Shown: positions 1-11,680 of the stretch, one piece after another
How the letters are laid out: each line of letters opens with the position of its first letter
How positions within the stretch are numbered: the first letter of the stretch is position 1
Source: Lachnospiraceae bacterium
GTDB taxonomy: Bacteria; Bacillota; Clostridia; Lachnospirales; Lachnospiraceae
Length of the DNA stretch: 64,000 nt
Assembly (NCBI GenBank): GCA_910576385.1
Contig: CAJTIR010000002.1
Span: forward strand, 183,181 to 247,180
Direction: 5' to 3'
The notes under the pieces: model-generated
Told to the model about the DNA's origin: nothing
Databases searched by the model: none
Seen by the model: only the letters and a program-made list of their open reading frames with translations
Translations under genes and position numbers: made by a program

Positions 1-861
1 ATTCTGATACTCTTTAAAGCTATCCTCCAAAGCTTCCTTGAAGCACACTGCCTTGGCAGCAATCACATGCATCAGAGGACCGCCCTGTATTCCTGGGAAC
101 ACTGCTTTGTTAAAATTAAACTTGTCCGCCATTTCCTGATTTGCCAAAATCATGCCGCCTCTTGGCCCGCGCAGGGTCTTGTGCGTGGTAGTGGTGACAA
201 CATGTGCATGTGGGAATGGGCTAGGATGGATGCCTGCTGCCACAAGTCCAGCGATATGTGCCATATCTACCATCAGATATGCTCCTGCTTCGTCTGCAAT
301 CTCACGGAATTTCTTAAAGTCAATGATTCTGGCATAGGCGCTTGCCCCTGCAATAATCATCTTTGGCTTACAATCCAGGGCAATCTCTCTGACCTTATCA
401 TAATCAATAAATCCTTCGTCATTGACGCCATACGGCACAATCTTAAAATAAGAGCCTGAGAAATTGACTGGACTTCCGTGTGTCAGATGTCCGCCGTGGT
501 CCAGATTCATTCCCATCACAGTATCTCCTGGCTCTAACATCGCAAACTGAACCGCCATATTTGCCTGGGCGCCAGAATGAGGCTGTACATTGGCATAGTC
601 GCAGCCAAACAATTCTTTGGCACGCTCAATGGCCAGATTCTCCACCACATCCACACATTCACAGCCGCCATAATAACGCTTTCCTGGATAACCTTCTGCA
701 TACTTATTGGTCATGGGACTTCCCATCGCTGCCATAACAGCCTTGCTGACCCAGTTCTCAGATGCAATCAGCTCAATATGACTGTTCTGTCTCTCCATCT
801 CCGCTGTGATCGCATCCGCCACCTGTGGGTCTACAATTTTCACTTCCTCAAATGAATACAT
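1..861 (-). CDS. glyA: Serine hydroxymethyltransferase, 3' end cut by window
   Basis: Converts serine and tetrahydrofolate to glycine and 5,10-methylene-THF; cytoplasmic PLP enzyme. The 287 visible N-terminal residues begin [14 protein letters not shown] and carry the family signatures [22 protein letters not shown] and the PLP-lysine motif [16 protein letters not shown] near residue 230. The remaining 120 or so residues lie left of base 1. The ATG at 859-861 is preceded by an AAGGAAG ribosome site. It is transcribed alone from a good promoter at 994-1022 with a leader of about 125 nt that starts with a hairpin. Identification is by motif recognition and is very firm. Confidence 0.97.
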   Translation of the reverse strand, partial: MYSFEEVKIVDPQVADAITAEMERQNSHIELIASENWVSKAVMAAMGSPMTNKYAEGYPGKRYYGGCECVDVVENLAIERAKELFGCDYANVQPHSGAQANMAVQFAMLEPGDTVMGMNLDHGGHLTHGSPVNFSGSYFKIVPYGVNDEGFIDYDKVREIALDCKPKMIIAGASAYARIIDFKKFREIADEAGAYLMVDMAHIAGLVAAGIHPSPFPHAHVVTTTTHKTLRGPRGGMILANQEMADKFNFNKAVFPGIQGGPLMHVIAAKAVCFKEALEDSFKEYQN

Positions 862-924
862 TTTCTTCTTCCTTTCTGTATCTTAACTCAATTAAAAATT
901 TGTTGATTTTTAACGATATTCACA

Positions 925-984
925 ACTATTCAGAACTCCATGACAGCATGGCTGGCAGATCTGCTGTTTTGGCTCTGAATAGTA
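925..984 (-). repeat. Inverted repeat in the glyA leader with CTATTCAGA arms
   Basis: The arms ACTATTCAGAAC (925-936) and GGCTCTGAATAGT (971-983) are inverted copies around a 34-nt centre that itself can fold (CAGCA/TGCTG). The predicted glyA transcript starts at about 987, so the hairpin would be at its very 5' end. The same CTATTCAGA word recurs at 34451, 62030 (inverted) and 63839, where it forms part of the end of an IS66 element. It may be a tiny mobile relic rather than a dedicated glyA regulator. Confidence 0.55.
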
Positions 985-993
985 TCTATTTTA

Positions 994-1022
994 ATCATAT
1001 TATTTTATATTTTGAAAGTCAA
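994..1022 (-). promoter_or_regulatory. glyA promoter
   Basis: On the minus strand, TTGACT (1017-1022), a 17-bp spacer and TATGAT (994-999) fit a sigma-A promoter. It faces glyA and lies in the gap after the DUF368 gene. Confidence 0.75.
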
Positions 1023-1073
1023 TAAAAAAACTCTCTAACGCCTGATTTTATACTTTTTAGAGCCTTGATTTTC

Positions 1074-1922
1074 TTATTCTTCCCCAAGATTTAGAGCAAT
1101 AATAACTCCCACCACAAGAGCAGCAACACCTGAAATAATTGTGAAAATGGTGATTGCGCCGAAACTGTTCATCACAAGAATTGCCACTGGAGAGGCCACA
1201 ATCAGGCCGATAATCGCCCAATATGCATATTCTGGAAATCTGTCAAAAATCACCTCAATGATTTTGGCGATGGCAAAAATTCCAATCACGACGCCAATTC
1301 CAAACGGAACCAGTACCTTACAGCCTTCTAAAATGCCTGGCATATTAAAATGAATCAGATTGTCAATAAAATTATTGATCTCGCTGAGCACAGGATTATA
1401 ATAACCCATCAGCATCAGCATCATCGAGCCGCTGACACCAGGGATTACCATTGTGGCAGAAGCTACAATCCCCACTCCAAAGAGCTTTACTATATTGACC
1501 AGGTTAAAGCTTAAATCTGCTGCCGCGCCTTCCTGTTCCCCAACCAACGCCAGTCCTGCCACGAGACCAAAAAACAATAGAAAAGCCAGAATATGTCCTG
1601 CGCGTATCGTTTTACCTTTCACTTTTTTACCAATTGCCGGAAGTCCCCCAATAATCAAACCGATAAATAACAGGTTCGTCTGAAAAGGCACTTTTGCAAA
1701 CATATACTCAATAATCCGTGCCAAAACTACAATGCCCAAAAGCATTCCAATCACAATCGGAATTAAAATCTTCATACTTTTCTTAAATTCAGAAAACAGA
1801 TGTGTCGCCGCATGGATCATCTTATCATAGACTCCCATAGAGACCGCCATAGTGCCGCCGCTGACGCCAGGAATAATATTTGCTACCCCCATCACGACGC
1901 CCTTCAAAATCATTTTTATCAT
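1074..1922 (-). CDS. DUF368 membrane protein, PopT-type polyprenyl-phosphate transporter
   Basis: A 282-residue protein with about eight hydrophobic segments and the family hallmarks GVANIIPGVSGGT near the N terminus and VIPGVSGSMMLMLMGYY around residue 160, an internal duplication of the PGVSG motif. DUF368 proteins have been shown in other bacteria to return undecaprenyl phosphate across the membrane for cell-wall recycling; that function is transferred from the family. Its ATG overlaps the hisC stop as ATGA, so translation is probably coupled to the upstream aminotransferases. There is no obvious metabolic link between them. Confidence 0.88.
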   Translation of the reverse strand: MIKMILKGVVMGVANIIPGVSGGTMAVSMGVYDKMIHAATHLFSEFKKSMKILIPIVIGMLLGIVVLARIIEYMFAKVPFQTNLLFIGLIIGGLPAIGKKVKGKTIRAGHILAFLLFFGLVAGLALVGEQEGAAADLSFNLVNIVKLFGVGIVASATMVIPGVSGSMMLMLMGYYNPVLSEINNFIDNLIHFNMPGILEGCKVLVPFGIGVVIGIFAIAKIIEVIFDRFPEYAYWAIIGLIVASPVAILVMNSFGAITIFTIISGVAALVVGVIIALNLGEE

Positions 1923-2983
1923 AGATTCTCTCCTAAATACTGTTCTAGAAATGAAATTAATGTCTTCATTTCCTGATCCGTGCCAATGGAAATCCGCAGA
2001 TAATTGTCAATTCTAGGTTTTGCAAAGTAACGCACATAAATTCCCTCTGCCTTTAATGCCTCAAATAAATCTCTGGCTGCACAGTTTGGATGACTGGCAA
2101 AAATAAAATTGCTTTGGGAATCTTTAAAAACAAAACCAAGCTTCTTTAACTGTTTTTGGGTCCATTCTCTTGTATTAATCACTTTCTGCAAAGTCTGCCG
2201 AAAATATACCTCATCTTTCACTGCTTTCACGCCCATTGCAATGGTAACAGTGTCCATCGTATAGGAATTAAAGGAATATTTGGCATCATTTAAATATTTA
2301 ATCAGTTTCTGATTTCCCAATGCATAACCGATGCGCATACCAGCAAGGCTCCTGGACTTCGAAAAGGTCTGCACCACCAAAAGATTGTCATATTTGGGCA
2401 GCAGACTGAATGCAGACTTCCCGCCAAAATCAATATATGCTTCATCTATGATAACAATAACCTCAGGATTACCAGCGATGATTTGTTCTAACTCTTCCAG
2501 CTCCTTCCAAATTCCTGTGGGGGCATTGGGATTGGCAATTACAATCCCGCCGCAGTCCTTAAGATAATCTTCGGTGCGTATCTGAAATTTTTCATCCAAC
2601 GGCTGGCGCTGATAAGGAATGCGAAAAAGTTCTGCCCAGACATCATAAAAAGAATAGGTGATGTCTGAAAATAAAACTGGCTTCTGACTGTTAAAAAACG
2701 TCAGGAAACTCATTGCCAGCACATCATCTGAGCCCACTCCCACAAAAACCTGCTCTTTTTGCAGACCATGATATTCTGCAAGCGCACTGACAAGATCATC
2801 CGCTGTCGGATCTGGATATTTCCGCAGCCCTTGTACATCCATTTCCCTTAAAACCTCAGCCACACCAGGCGCAGGAGGATAAGGATTTTCATTGGTGTTT
2901 AATTTTATGATATCAGAACGATTTGGCTGTTCTCCTGGTGTATAAGGGACAACCTTCCTTACATTTTCTTCCCAAACTGCCAT
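1919..2983 (-). CDS. hisC: Histidinol-phosphate aminotransferase
   Basis: A fold-type I PLP aminotransferase converting imidazole-acetol phosphate to histidinol phosphate. It shows LNTNENPYPPAP at the N terminus, VGVGSDDVL, ANPNAPTG, the Asp/Tyr pair in IDEAYIDF and the PLP lysine in QTFSKSRSLAGMRIGYA. An upstream TTG at 2998 would extend it by five residues. The ATG at 2983 is preferred because AGGGGAG sits just before it. It starts 12 nt after the preceding aminotransferase stop and ends in an ATGA overlap with the DUF368 gene. No other his genes are near; Lachnospiraceae HisC paralogues sometimes act on other amino acids, so substrate is probable, not proven. Confidence 0.85.
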   Translation of the reverse strand: MAVWEENVRKVVPYTPGEQPNRSDIIKLNTNENPYPPAPGVAEVLREMDVQGLRKYPDPTADDLVSALAEYHGLQKEQVFVGVGSDDVLAMSFLTFFNSQKPVLFSDITYSFYDVWAELFRIPYQRQPLDEKFQIRTEDYLKDCGGIVIANPNAPTGIWKELEELEQIIAGNPEVIVIIDEAYIDFGGKSAFSLLPKYDNLLVVQTFSKSRSLAGMRIGYALGNQKLIKYLNDAKYSFNSYTMDTVTIAMGVKAVKDEVYFRQTLQKVINTREWTQKQLKKLGFVFKDSQSNFIFASHPNCAARDLFEALKAEGIYVRYFAKPRIDNYLRISIGTDQEMKTLISFLEQYLGENL

Positions 2984-2994
2984 AAGTTCTCCCC

Positions 2995-4185
2995 TCAAGA
3001 TAATCCATATTCTTCTGCCAACGCTTCAAATGCAGGCAGAGAACGCTCTATCATTTCATAGGAAACACAGTAAGCAAGACGTACAAAACCTGAACAAGAA
3101 AAGGTTGTCCCGCCTACCAGCAGAATATGATGTTTCTTGGCCGCTTCCACAAATTTCTTCTCATCTGGATCTGGAGATTTGATAAACAAATAGAAAGCTC
3201 CTTGAGGCTTAATACAGGTAAACCCGTACTTTGTCAACGCTCCATAAATCAATTGCCGATTGCGGTCATAATATGCGACATCTGTGGTACAGTTCATACA
3301 AGGAATCAAGGCCTTCTGCATCAAAGATGGGGCATTTACAAATCCCAGCATACGATTGGCCACAGATAATCCGCTGCACGTCTGTTCACAATCTGCCATC
3401 TGCGGACTGACCGCAATATAGCCGATACGCTCTCCAGGTATGGACAAGGATTTGCTAAAGGAATAGGTCACAAATGTATTGTCATAGTATTTTGTCAGAA
3501 ACGGTACTTTATTCTCATCATAGACCAGCTCTCGGTAAGGCTCATCAGAAACCATAAAAATCTCATGGCCATATTGCTTCTGTCTCTGCTCCAAAAGCGC
3601 TGCCATTTTCTGAATCGTCTCCTCTGAGTAAATCACGCCTGTGGGATTGACTGGATTATTGATAATAATTGCCTTTGTTTTCTCGGTAATTTTACTCTCT
3701 AAATCTGCAAAATCTGGCTGAAAGGTATCTTGATCGGGTTCTGCAGCTATTAAAACCCCCTGGTGATTGGCGACATAACCCCGATATTCTCCAAAATAAG
3801 GAGCCAGCGCCAATACCTCATCTCCAGGATCTAAAATCGTCTTAAACACTACGTTCAGCGCACCTGCCGCACCTACTGTCATCACAATATGTTTATGCTC
3901 AAACGCTGTCCCAAAGCGCTGATTGAGATTGTCCGCAATTGCCTGCCTGGTCTCTGGATAGCCGGCATTATCCATATAGCCATGAAGCTCTAAGGAACTC
4001 TCATTTTTTACAGCGTCAATAATTGCCTGGTTATATTCCGCGGGAACTGGTGTCATAGGATTTCCCAGGCTGAAATCAAACACATTTTCGGCGCCGATCT
4101 TAGCTGCCATTGCCTTTCCCTCCTGAAACATAGCACGGATAGCGGAACTTCCTGCAACCTCCTGCTGCATTTTCTTTGAAATCAT
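2995..4185 (-). CDS. PLP-dependent aminotransferase, class I/II
   Basis: A 396-residue cytoplasmic aminotransferase. Visible motifs are DFSLGNPMTPVP, TVGAAGALNVVF, NNPVNPTGVIY, SDEPYRELVY and the PLP lysine in TYSFSKSLSIPGERIGYIA. It resembles the clostridial aspartate-aminotransferase-like group with a Cys-containing segment (CMNCTTD); the exact amino donor cannot be read from sequence. It is the first gene of a three-gene unit with hisC and the DUF368 transporter. A clear GAGGATGAG ribosome site precedes the ATG at 4185. The pairing with HisC suggests amino-acid biosynthesis. Confidence 0.85.
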   Translation of the reverse strand: MISKKMQQEVAGSSAIRAMFQEGKAMAAKIGAENVFDFSLGNPMTPVPAEYNQAIIDAVKNESSLELHGYMDNAGYPETRQAIADNLNQRFGTAFEHKHIVMTVGAAGALNVVFKTILDPGDEVLALAPYFGEYRGYVANHQGVLIAAEPDQDTFQPDFADLESKITEKTKAIIINNPVNPTGVIYSEETIQKMAALLEQRQKQYGHEIFMVSDEPYRELVYDENKVPFLTKYYDNTFVTYSFSKSLSIPGERIGYIAVSPQMADCEQTCSGLSVANRMLGFVNAPSLMQKALIPCMNCTTDVAYYDRNRQLIYGALTKYGFTCIKPQGAFYLFIKSPDPDEKKFVEAAKKHHILLVGGTTFSCSGFVRLAYCVSYEMIERSLPAFEALAEEYGLS

Positions 4186-4278
4186 TTTCTCATCCTCTTT
4201 CTTAAATGTTTCTTGTTATTCATAACTACTCCACATTCTCCCTATTCTACCACGAATATCCATAAAAAAAAAGAGGAT

Positions 4279-4436
4279 GTATATTAGTGATCAAAAATAT
4301 CCCCTCCAAAACCCAAAAAATTCTACAGATATGTTGAAATGGGTATATTAGTGATTAAAAATATCCCCCTCCAAAGCAGCAAATTTCTCTCATTTGTCTG
4401 CTTAGAAGGGGGAGTAGATTTTTGGTGCAGTAACAA
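4279..4436. repeat. Two imperfect direct repeats plus an inverted arm
   Basis: A 32-bp unit (GTATATTAGTGATCAAAAAT then ATCCCC(C)TCCAAA) occurs at 4279-4310 and 4343-4375, period 64 bp. The second unit is followed by a rough inverted copy (CTGCTTAGAAGGGGGAGTAG at 4400-4419), giving a possible hairpin over 4355-4430. The stretch lies downstream of the galactanase gene and upstream of the aminotransferase unit and could serve as a terminator region. No coding potential is visible. Confidence 0.6.
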
Positions 4437-4444
4437 TTTTATAA

Positions 4445-5584
4445 CTATTCTAATCCATGAAACTTTTTAATGACATCTAACGCCGGCAATGGTCTGCCCT
4501 CATAGTCGAATAACGCCTGGTTTGCCCACTCGTTGCCGCATGGCCCTGGATCTTTCATGTATTTCAGAGAAGCTTCTGTTGCCCAGCCGCTGCCTGGTAC
4601 CGGGATCCAAGCGGGTTCCCAATAGAAAAATCCTCTGCCAAGACCATCGGGAACTGTTACAATCCGCTTCATCAGATCTGCCATAAAATCTGCTTGTCCT
4701 TGTTTGGTCATCGGATAATCAATTTTCTTTACCAGCTCAGGCTTTGTCGCCATTCCCTTACGCTCCTGGGGTTTTAGCTTCTCATATTTTGCATAGTCCT
4801 CCATCGTAAAGCCCATAGAAACCTCGGCAACAACCAATTCCTTTTTATAACGCTTTGCAAGATCATTCATATTATATTCCAAGTCAGCAAGAGAGCCATG
4901 CCAGAAGGGATAGTAGGACAAGCCAATGATATCAAAGTCAGCGCCATCATTTTCAAAATAGCTGTCAAACCATTCGCGATACAGCTCATTGTTGCCGCCA
5001 TTGTCCAGATGTATCATAATCGGAATATCTGGATCCATTGTGCGCACAGCACGAATCCCAGCATTGACGAGCATAGCAATATTCTCATAGTTTGGGCGCT
5101 TTCCATCTGGCCACAGCAGACCATTGGACAATTCATTGCCAATCTGAATCATATCTGGAAACACACCCTCTGTCCTGAAATTGCGCAGCACAGCGAGTGT
5201 ATAGTCATATACCGCATACTCCAGCCGCTTGCCAGTAAAGTCTGCCCACGCTTTTGGCTTAATCTGTTTGCCTGGATCCGCCCAGAAATCACTATAATGC
5301 AAATCAAGCAGCACAGACATATCACGTTCCTTTACCCGCTTTGCCATAGCAATCGTTGTCTCCATGTCGTTATTTCCGCCCCCGTAAGGCTCTCCCTGAT
5401 AAGAACAAGGATTATTCCACAGCCGCAGCCTTATGGCATTGGTTCCATATTCCTGTAATATAGTGAGCAAATCCCTCTGATCTCCATCTTCATCCTGGAA
5501 TTTTGCTCCCAGTGACTCCAATTCCATAAGGGAGGAAACATCCATTCCCTTGATAAATTTCTTTTTCTCTGAAATTTTTCCCAT
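4445..5584 (-). CDS. Endo-beta-1,4-galactanase, GH53, cytoplasmic
   Basis: Hydrolyses beta-1,4-galactan chains (pectin side-chains). The 379-residue (beta/alpha)8 protein starts with FIKGMDVSSLMELE, typical of GH53. The acid/base Glu is in DMIQIGNELSNG near residue 148 and the nucleophile Glu in ELVVAEVSMGF near residue 250. WEPAWIPVPGSGWA is a further family signature. The start at 5584 is chosen because AGGAGAAAGCT precedes it; an upstream start at 5644 has no such site. No signal peptide is present, unlike secreted GanB enzymes, so it should act on imported oligosaccharides. It is the last gene of the galactan operon, 65 nt after the zinc-ribbon gene. Confidence 0.93.
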   Translation of the reverse strand: MGKISEKKKFIKGMDVSSLMELESLGAKFQDEDGDQRDLLTILQEYGTNAIRLRLWNNPCSYQGEPYGGGNNDMETTIAMAKRVKERDMSVLLDLHYSDFWADPGKQIKPKAWADFTGKRLEYAVYDYTLAVLRNFRTEGVFPDMIQIGNELSNGLLWPDGKRPNYENIAMLVNAGIRAVRTMDPDIPIMIHLDNGGNNELYREWFDSYFENDGADFDIIGLSYYPFWHGSLADLEYNMNDLAKRYKKELVVAEVSMGFTMEDYAKYEKLKPQERKGMATKPELVKKIDYPMTKQGQADFMADLMKRIVTVPDGLGRGFFYWEPAWIPVPGSGWATEASLKYMKDPGPCGNEWANQALFDYEGRPLPALDVIKKFHGLE

Positions 5585-5649
5585 AGCTTTCTCCTCTTTC
5601 CCATCCAAAAATGAGGGCGCAAAAATTTTCCTTGCTGCCCTCATCCCTG

Positions 5650-5868
5650 TTAGTCAAAATCGAATTTTGTAATGCGCTCTGCCATTGCCCGGTAACGGAA
5701 ACGAATCATTTCATTCTTTTCCAGAACATCTTTCTCATTTCCTGTATACTGACAACGCATACAATAAAATTCATCCTTATCCTTGTCATAAAACATATCA
5801 ATATCCAAATCCCGCATAAAGCAGGAAGGACATCTGTAATTTAATTTGCCTTTTCCAGATTGAGCCAT
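5650..5868 (-). CDS. Small zinc-ribbon protein
   Basis: A 72-residue hydrophilic protein with two CxxC pairs (YRCPSCFMRD and FYCMRCQYTG), a classic zinc ribbon, followed by a charged helix ending in AERITKFDFD. It starts 28 nt inside the end of the 611-aa gene, with AAGGAGG 10 nt before the ATG, so it is translationally linked. The same-strand position between the 611-aa gene and GH53 ties it to the sugar operon. Function is not known; small zinc ribbons often help nucleic-acid or protein binding. Confidence 0.75.
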   Translation of the reverse strand: MAQSGKGKLNYRCPSCFMRDLDIDMFYDKDKDEFYCMRCQYTGNEKDVLEKNEMIRFRYRAMAERITKFDFD

Positions 5869-7676
5869 GTTGCAAATACCTCCTTATCTGAGATTGTCTT
5901 CGTATAACCTAAGGTGAACATCGGGGAGAATGCATATCCCTCTCTGATATATCCCACAGCATCCTTAGAAGATGATGTCAGAGATACCTTAGTCTCAATT
6001 GCTGGGATCACCGCACTGACAGCCTTAGCTCCTGCAAGCTGTGCTTCCCTGCACTTATATTCATAGGAAATAGTCTTCTCCTCTGTTCCCTCACACTTTA
6101 GGGTAATGCCTGTCATATCCTCTGGATATTCCGTTGTGCCATAACATGCCACCATATATTCATTTAATTCCACCTTAGCCTCAGGATTGCTCATCTCAAG
6201 GATTGTCCGCTCAATCTTAATATTAGAGCTTCCCTCCTCAAATGAAATCTTGGTCTGAAGCTTCACCGTCAAATCATAAAATTCAATCTCTACTGGATCC
6301 AATGTCAAGATTCTGGTATTGCCCTCCTGTGAGAAATGTGCCTTTGTGCGGCAGAGGCAGAGATCTACCTCTTCCCCATTATAGGAAAGCTTAGCGCTCC
6401 TTACTGTTCCCTCTCCTGCATAATGTGTAAAATATCCGGCACGATATTTTTCTTGAATCAGGAATGGATAAGAGGCATCCTGCACATGCTTCGTTCCAAT
6501 TCCAACTGGCCATTCTAATTTTGCCGCATATGGTCTTAAATCAACAATTGCACCGCCCTGATCCATATTGACACAGGCACGCATATAAGGATCACAGTAC
6601 CAGAAAAGCTGTTTGTCGGAGCCATACAGAATATCTCTCCAAAGCGCACACTCTGGCTCTGTATAACCTTTCTTCTCCCGATAGTAATCTGCAAATTCAG
6701 CCATTGTCATATCTACCAGCTTGCCCTCTTTCTTGAGTTTGCCATAGTAAGCACAGCCATCGGAATATGATTTCTCCAACAATTCATAGGGAGATTCCCA
6801 GCGTCCCATCTTGTTCATCCAGCCTGGTCCAACAAACATCATGTTATAAGCATATCCGTTGTTGTATTTTTCCAGAGAACGATACTGGTCAATTAAATTA
6901 TATAGATATGGATATTCCCATGTCTCACTGTCATAGATCATCCCTCGCAGTACATTCTGCGGATGCGTGCCAAAATTGGAACCATTGCCATCATAGCAGG
7001 CAATCAAATCCCTGGAAAGATGAGGAATTGCAACAATCCCACTGTCCTCCTCTTTGCTGGCTGCCGGCGCATGCGTATTCTGTTTTGAAGGAATCCAGGG
7101 CGCCCAGGGACCACCATCAAACAAAGTATACCAAGAATTATTACAAGTATGATATGCCTTAGGTCCCTCCTCCCAACAGGTGGCAACCGCACATTTTACT
7201 GAAGGATATTTTTCCTTAATATAATTTGTCAGATCTGCATCCATATAATAGGAGCCTGTAGATTCTGGATAAAAGCCAAAAATTTCATGGAATTTTTCAA
7301 ATACATCATCTACAATTGATTTCTTATCCTCCATAGAAAACATCCAGATACAAAAATCCTTGGTATTATATTTCTCACGGAACTCCTTACATGGTAAACC
7401 CAACAGGGACAAAGCAATCTCATCACCATATTTTTCATGATCTTCCTTTGCCAAGGCCACTGCCTCCTCGTTAAACAGACTTGCATAGGTCATCTGAATG
7501 GTGGTTTTTAAGCCATTTTCATGAGCCAGGCGCTGCTGTGTCTTAAAGATATCCAAAGATTCTGTCAACAGCGCTTTCCTTCCGATATCCTCTGCCTTTC
7601 CATGTCCGGTCACTTTTTCTGCATACTCAGGCACCATCTCCGGGCGATGGATAATATTTACTATAAACTTATCCAT
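5841..7676 (-). CDS. Unrecognised 611-aa protein in the galactan operon
   Basis: I cannot assign a function. The N-terminal 390 residues look like a barrel-type carbohydrate enzyme (alternating strands and helices; FYPESTGSYYMDADLTNYIKE, FDGGPWAPWIPSK, VAIPHLSRDLIACYDGNGSN). The C-terminal 220 residues look like a beta-sandwich (repeated VEIEFYDLTVKLQTKISFEE-like strands). Overall it recalls polysaccharide-deacetylase or glycosidase-like proteins of the uncharacterised DUF3863/DUF3864 kind; this resemblance is from memory. There is no signal peptide, so it is cytoplasmic. A strong AAAGGAGG site precedes the ATG. It lies between lacZ and the zinc-ribbon and GH53 genes on the same strand, which implies a role in processing imported galactan fragments. 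Confidence 0.7.
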   Translation of the reverse strand: MDKFIVNIIHRPEMVPEYAEKVTGHGKAEDIGRKALLTESLDIFKTQQRLAHENGLKTTIQMTYASLFNEEAVALAKEDHEKYGDEIALSLLGLPCKEFREKYNTKDFCIWMFSMEDKKSIVDDVFEKFHEIFGFYPESTGSYYMDADLTNYIKEKYPSVKCAVATCWEEGPKAYHTCNNSWYTLFDGGPWAPWIPSKQNTHAPAASKEEDSGIVAIPHLSRDLIACYDGNGSNFGTHPQNVLRGMIYDSETWEYPYLYNLIDQYRSLEKYNNGYAYNMMFVGPGWMNKMGRWESPYELLEKSYSDGCAYYGKLKKEGKLVDMTMAEFADYYREKKGYTEPECALWRDILYGSDKQLFWYCDPYMRACVNMDQGGAIVDLRPYAAKLEWPVGIGTKHVQDASYPFLIQEKYRAGYFTHYAGEGTVRSAKLSYNGEEVDLCLCRTKAHFSQEGNTRILTLDPVEIEFYDLTVKLQTKISFEEGSSNIKIERTILEMSNPEAKVELNEYMVACYGTTEYPEDMTGITLKCEGTEEKTISYEYKCREAQLAGAKAVSAVIPAIETKVSLTSSSKDAVGYIREGYAFSPMFTLGYTKTISDKEVFATWLNLEKAN

Positions 7677-7738
7677 ATTCTTCCTCCTTTATTTTCTCAT
7701 AAAATGCCAACTGGCACAATTAGATCTTAATATTTACT

Positions 7739-10771
<3,033 letters not shown>

Positions 10772-10815
10772 TTACCTCCAGATATGATTTAATAAAATTC
10801 TGTTTTTACAATAGT

Positions 10816-10843
10816 TTGGCAGCACCATAAAAGTGCTGCCCAA
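10816..10843 (-). promoter_or_regulatory. Intercistronic stem-loop before lacZ
   Basis: TTGGCAGCAC and GTGCTGCCcAA form a strong stem with a 7-nt loop between the second permease gene and lacZ. No U-run follows on the minus strand, so it looks like an RNA-stability or processing hairpin rather than a terminator. Confidence 0.6.
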
Positions 10844-10858
10844 CCAAATATACATTCA

Positions 10859-11680
10859 TTATTTTACTGCTCCCGTAATACCTTCTGCAAAACTCTTCTG
10901 CAATAAGAAGAAAATAATCACGGTGGGAAGACTACAGATCAATACGGCCAACATCAATACTCCATAATCTGTAACATAACCTTCTGTAAGGTTTGCTACC
11001 AACATTGGCATAGTAATAGTGCCGTCTTCCGTCATCATTACCTTTGGCCATAAGTAGTTATTCCATGCATTCATAAATGTAATCGTCATCGCCGCTGCAT
11101 AAGTGGAACGCATGGTAGGGATAAACATCCTGAAAAATATCTGGACTTCGTTTAAGCCATCAATCCGTGCGGCTTCAATGATATCATGTGGAAAGCTTCG
11201 GGCGCTTTGCCGAAACATCATAATCAAAAACGGCGTAGAGATTGTCGGTAAAATAAATGCTATTGTAGTATTCAAAAGCTTTGCTGCGGAAAACATCCGA
11301 AACAGCGGAACCAGTGTTGCCACAAATGGAACCATCATTGCCAAAAGCAAGATAGACATTACTGTATCTTTACCTTTATCATGATAAATCTCAAAACCAT
11401 AACCAGCAAGAGAACAGATGATCAGCGCGCATATGGTCAAAATAATAGCATATTTAAAGGAATTAAACATTGCTGTCTGTACAGGCTGCGCTGCAAACAA
11501 TGCCTTAAGATTGTCAAAAAATGCCGTTCCTGGGAGCATAGTTCCTCTGCTGACGTCTATACTCTTATTGGTGGCACTGATTAGCATCCAGTAAAGTGGA
11601 AATACCGAAATCAGCGATACAATAATCAAAACTACATACATTAACGCATTCGCTCTTTTTGTCTTAGTCACGCTTGTCAC
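10859..11680 (-). CDS. Sugar ABC transporter permease, MalG/GanQ type
   Basis: A 273-residue inner-membrane permease with six predicted helices. The ATPase-contact EAA loop reads IIEAARIDGLNEVQIFFRMF, normal for carbohydrate-uptake CUT1 permeases. Its ATG lies 17 nt inside the end of the partner permease gene. Together with the binding protein it forms an importer for galacto-oligosaccharides by context. As in many Firmicute CUT1 systems, no ATPase gene is in the operon; a shared MsmX-like ATPase elsewhere is expected. Confidence 0.93.
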   Translation of the reverse strand: MTSVTKTKRANALMYVVLIIVSLISVFPLYWMLISATNKSIDVSRGTMLPGTAFFDNLKALFAAQPVQTAMFNSFKYAIILTICALIICSLAGYGFEIYHDKGKDTVMSILLLAMMVPFVATLVPLFRMFSAAKLLNTTIAFILPTISTPFLIMMFRQSARSFPHDIIEAARIDGLNEVQIFFRMFIPTMRSTYAAAMTITFMNAWNNYLWPKVMMTEDGTITMPMLVANLTEGYVTDYGVLMLAVLICSLPTVIIFFLLQKSFAEGITGAVK

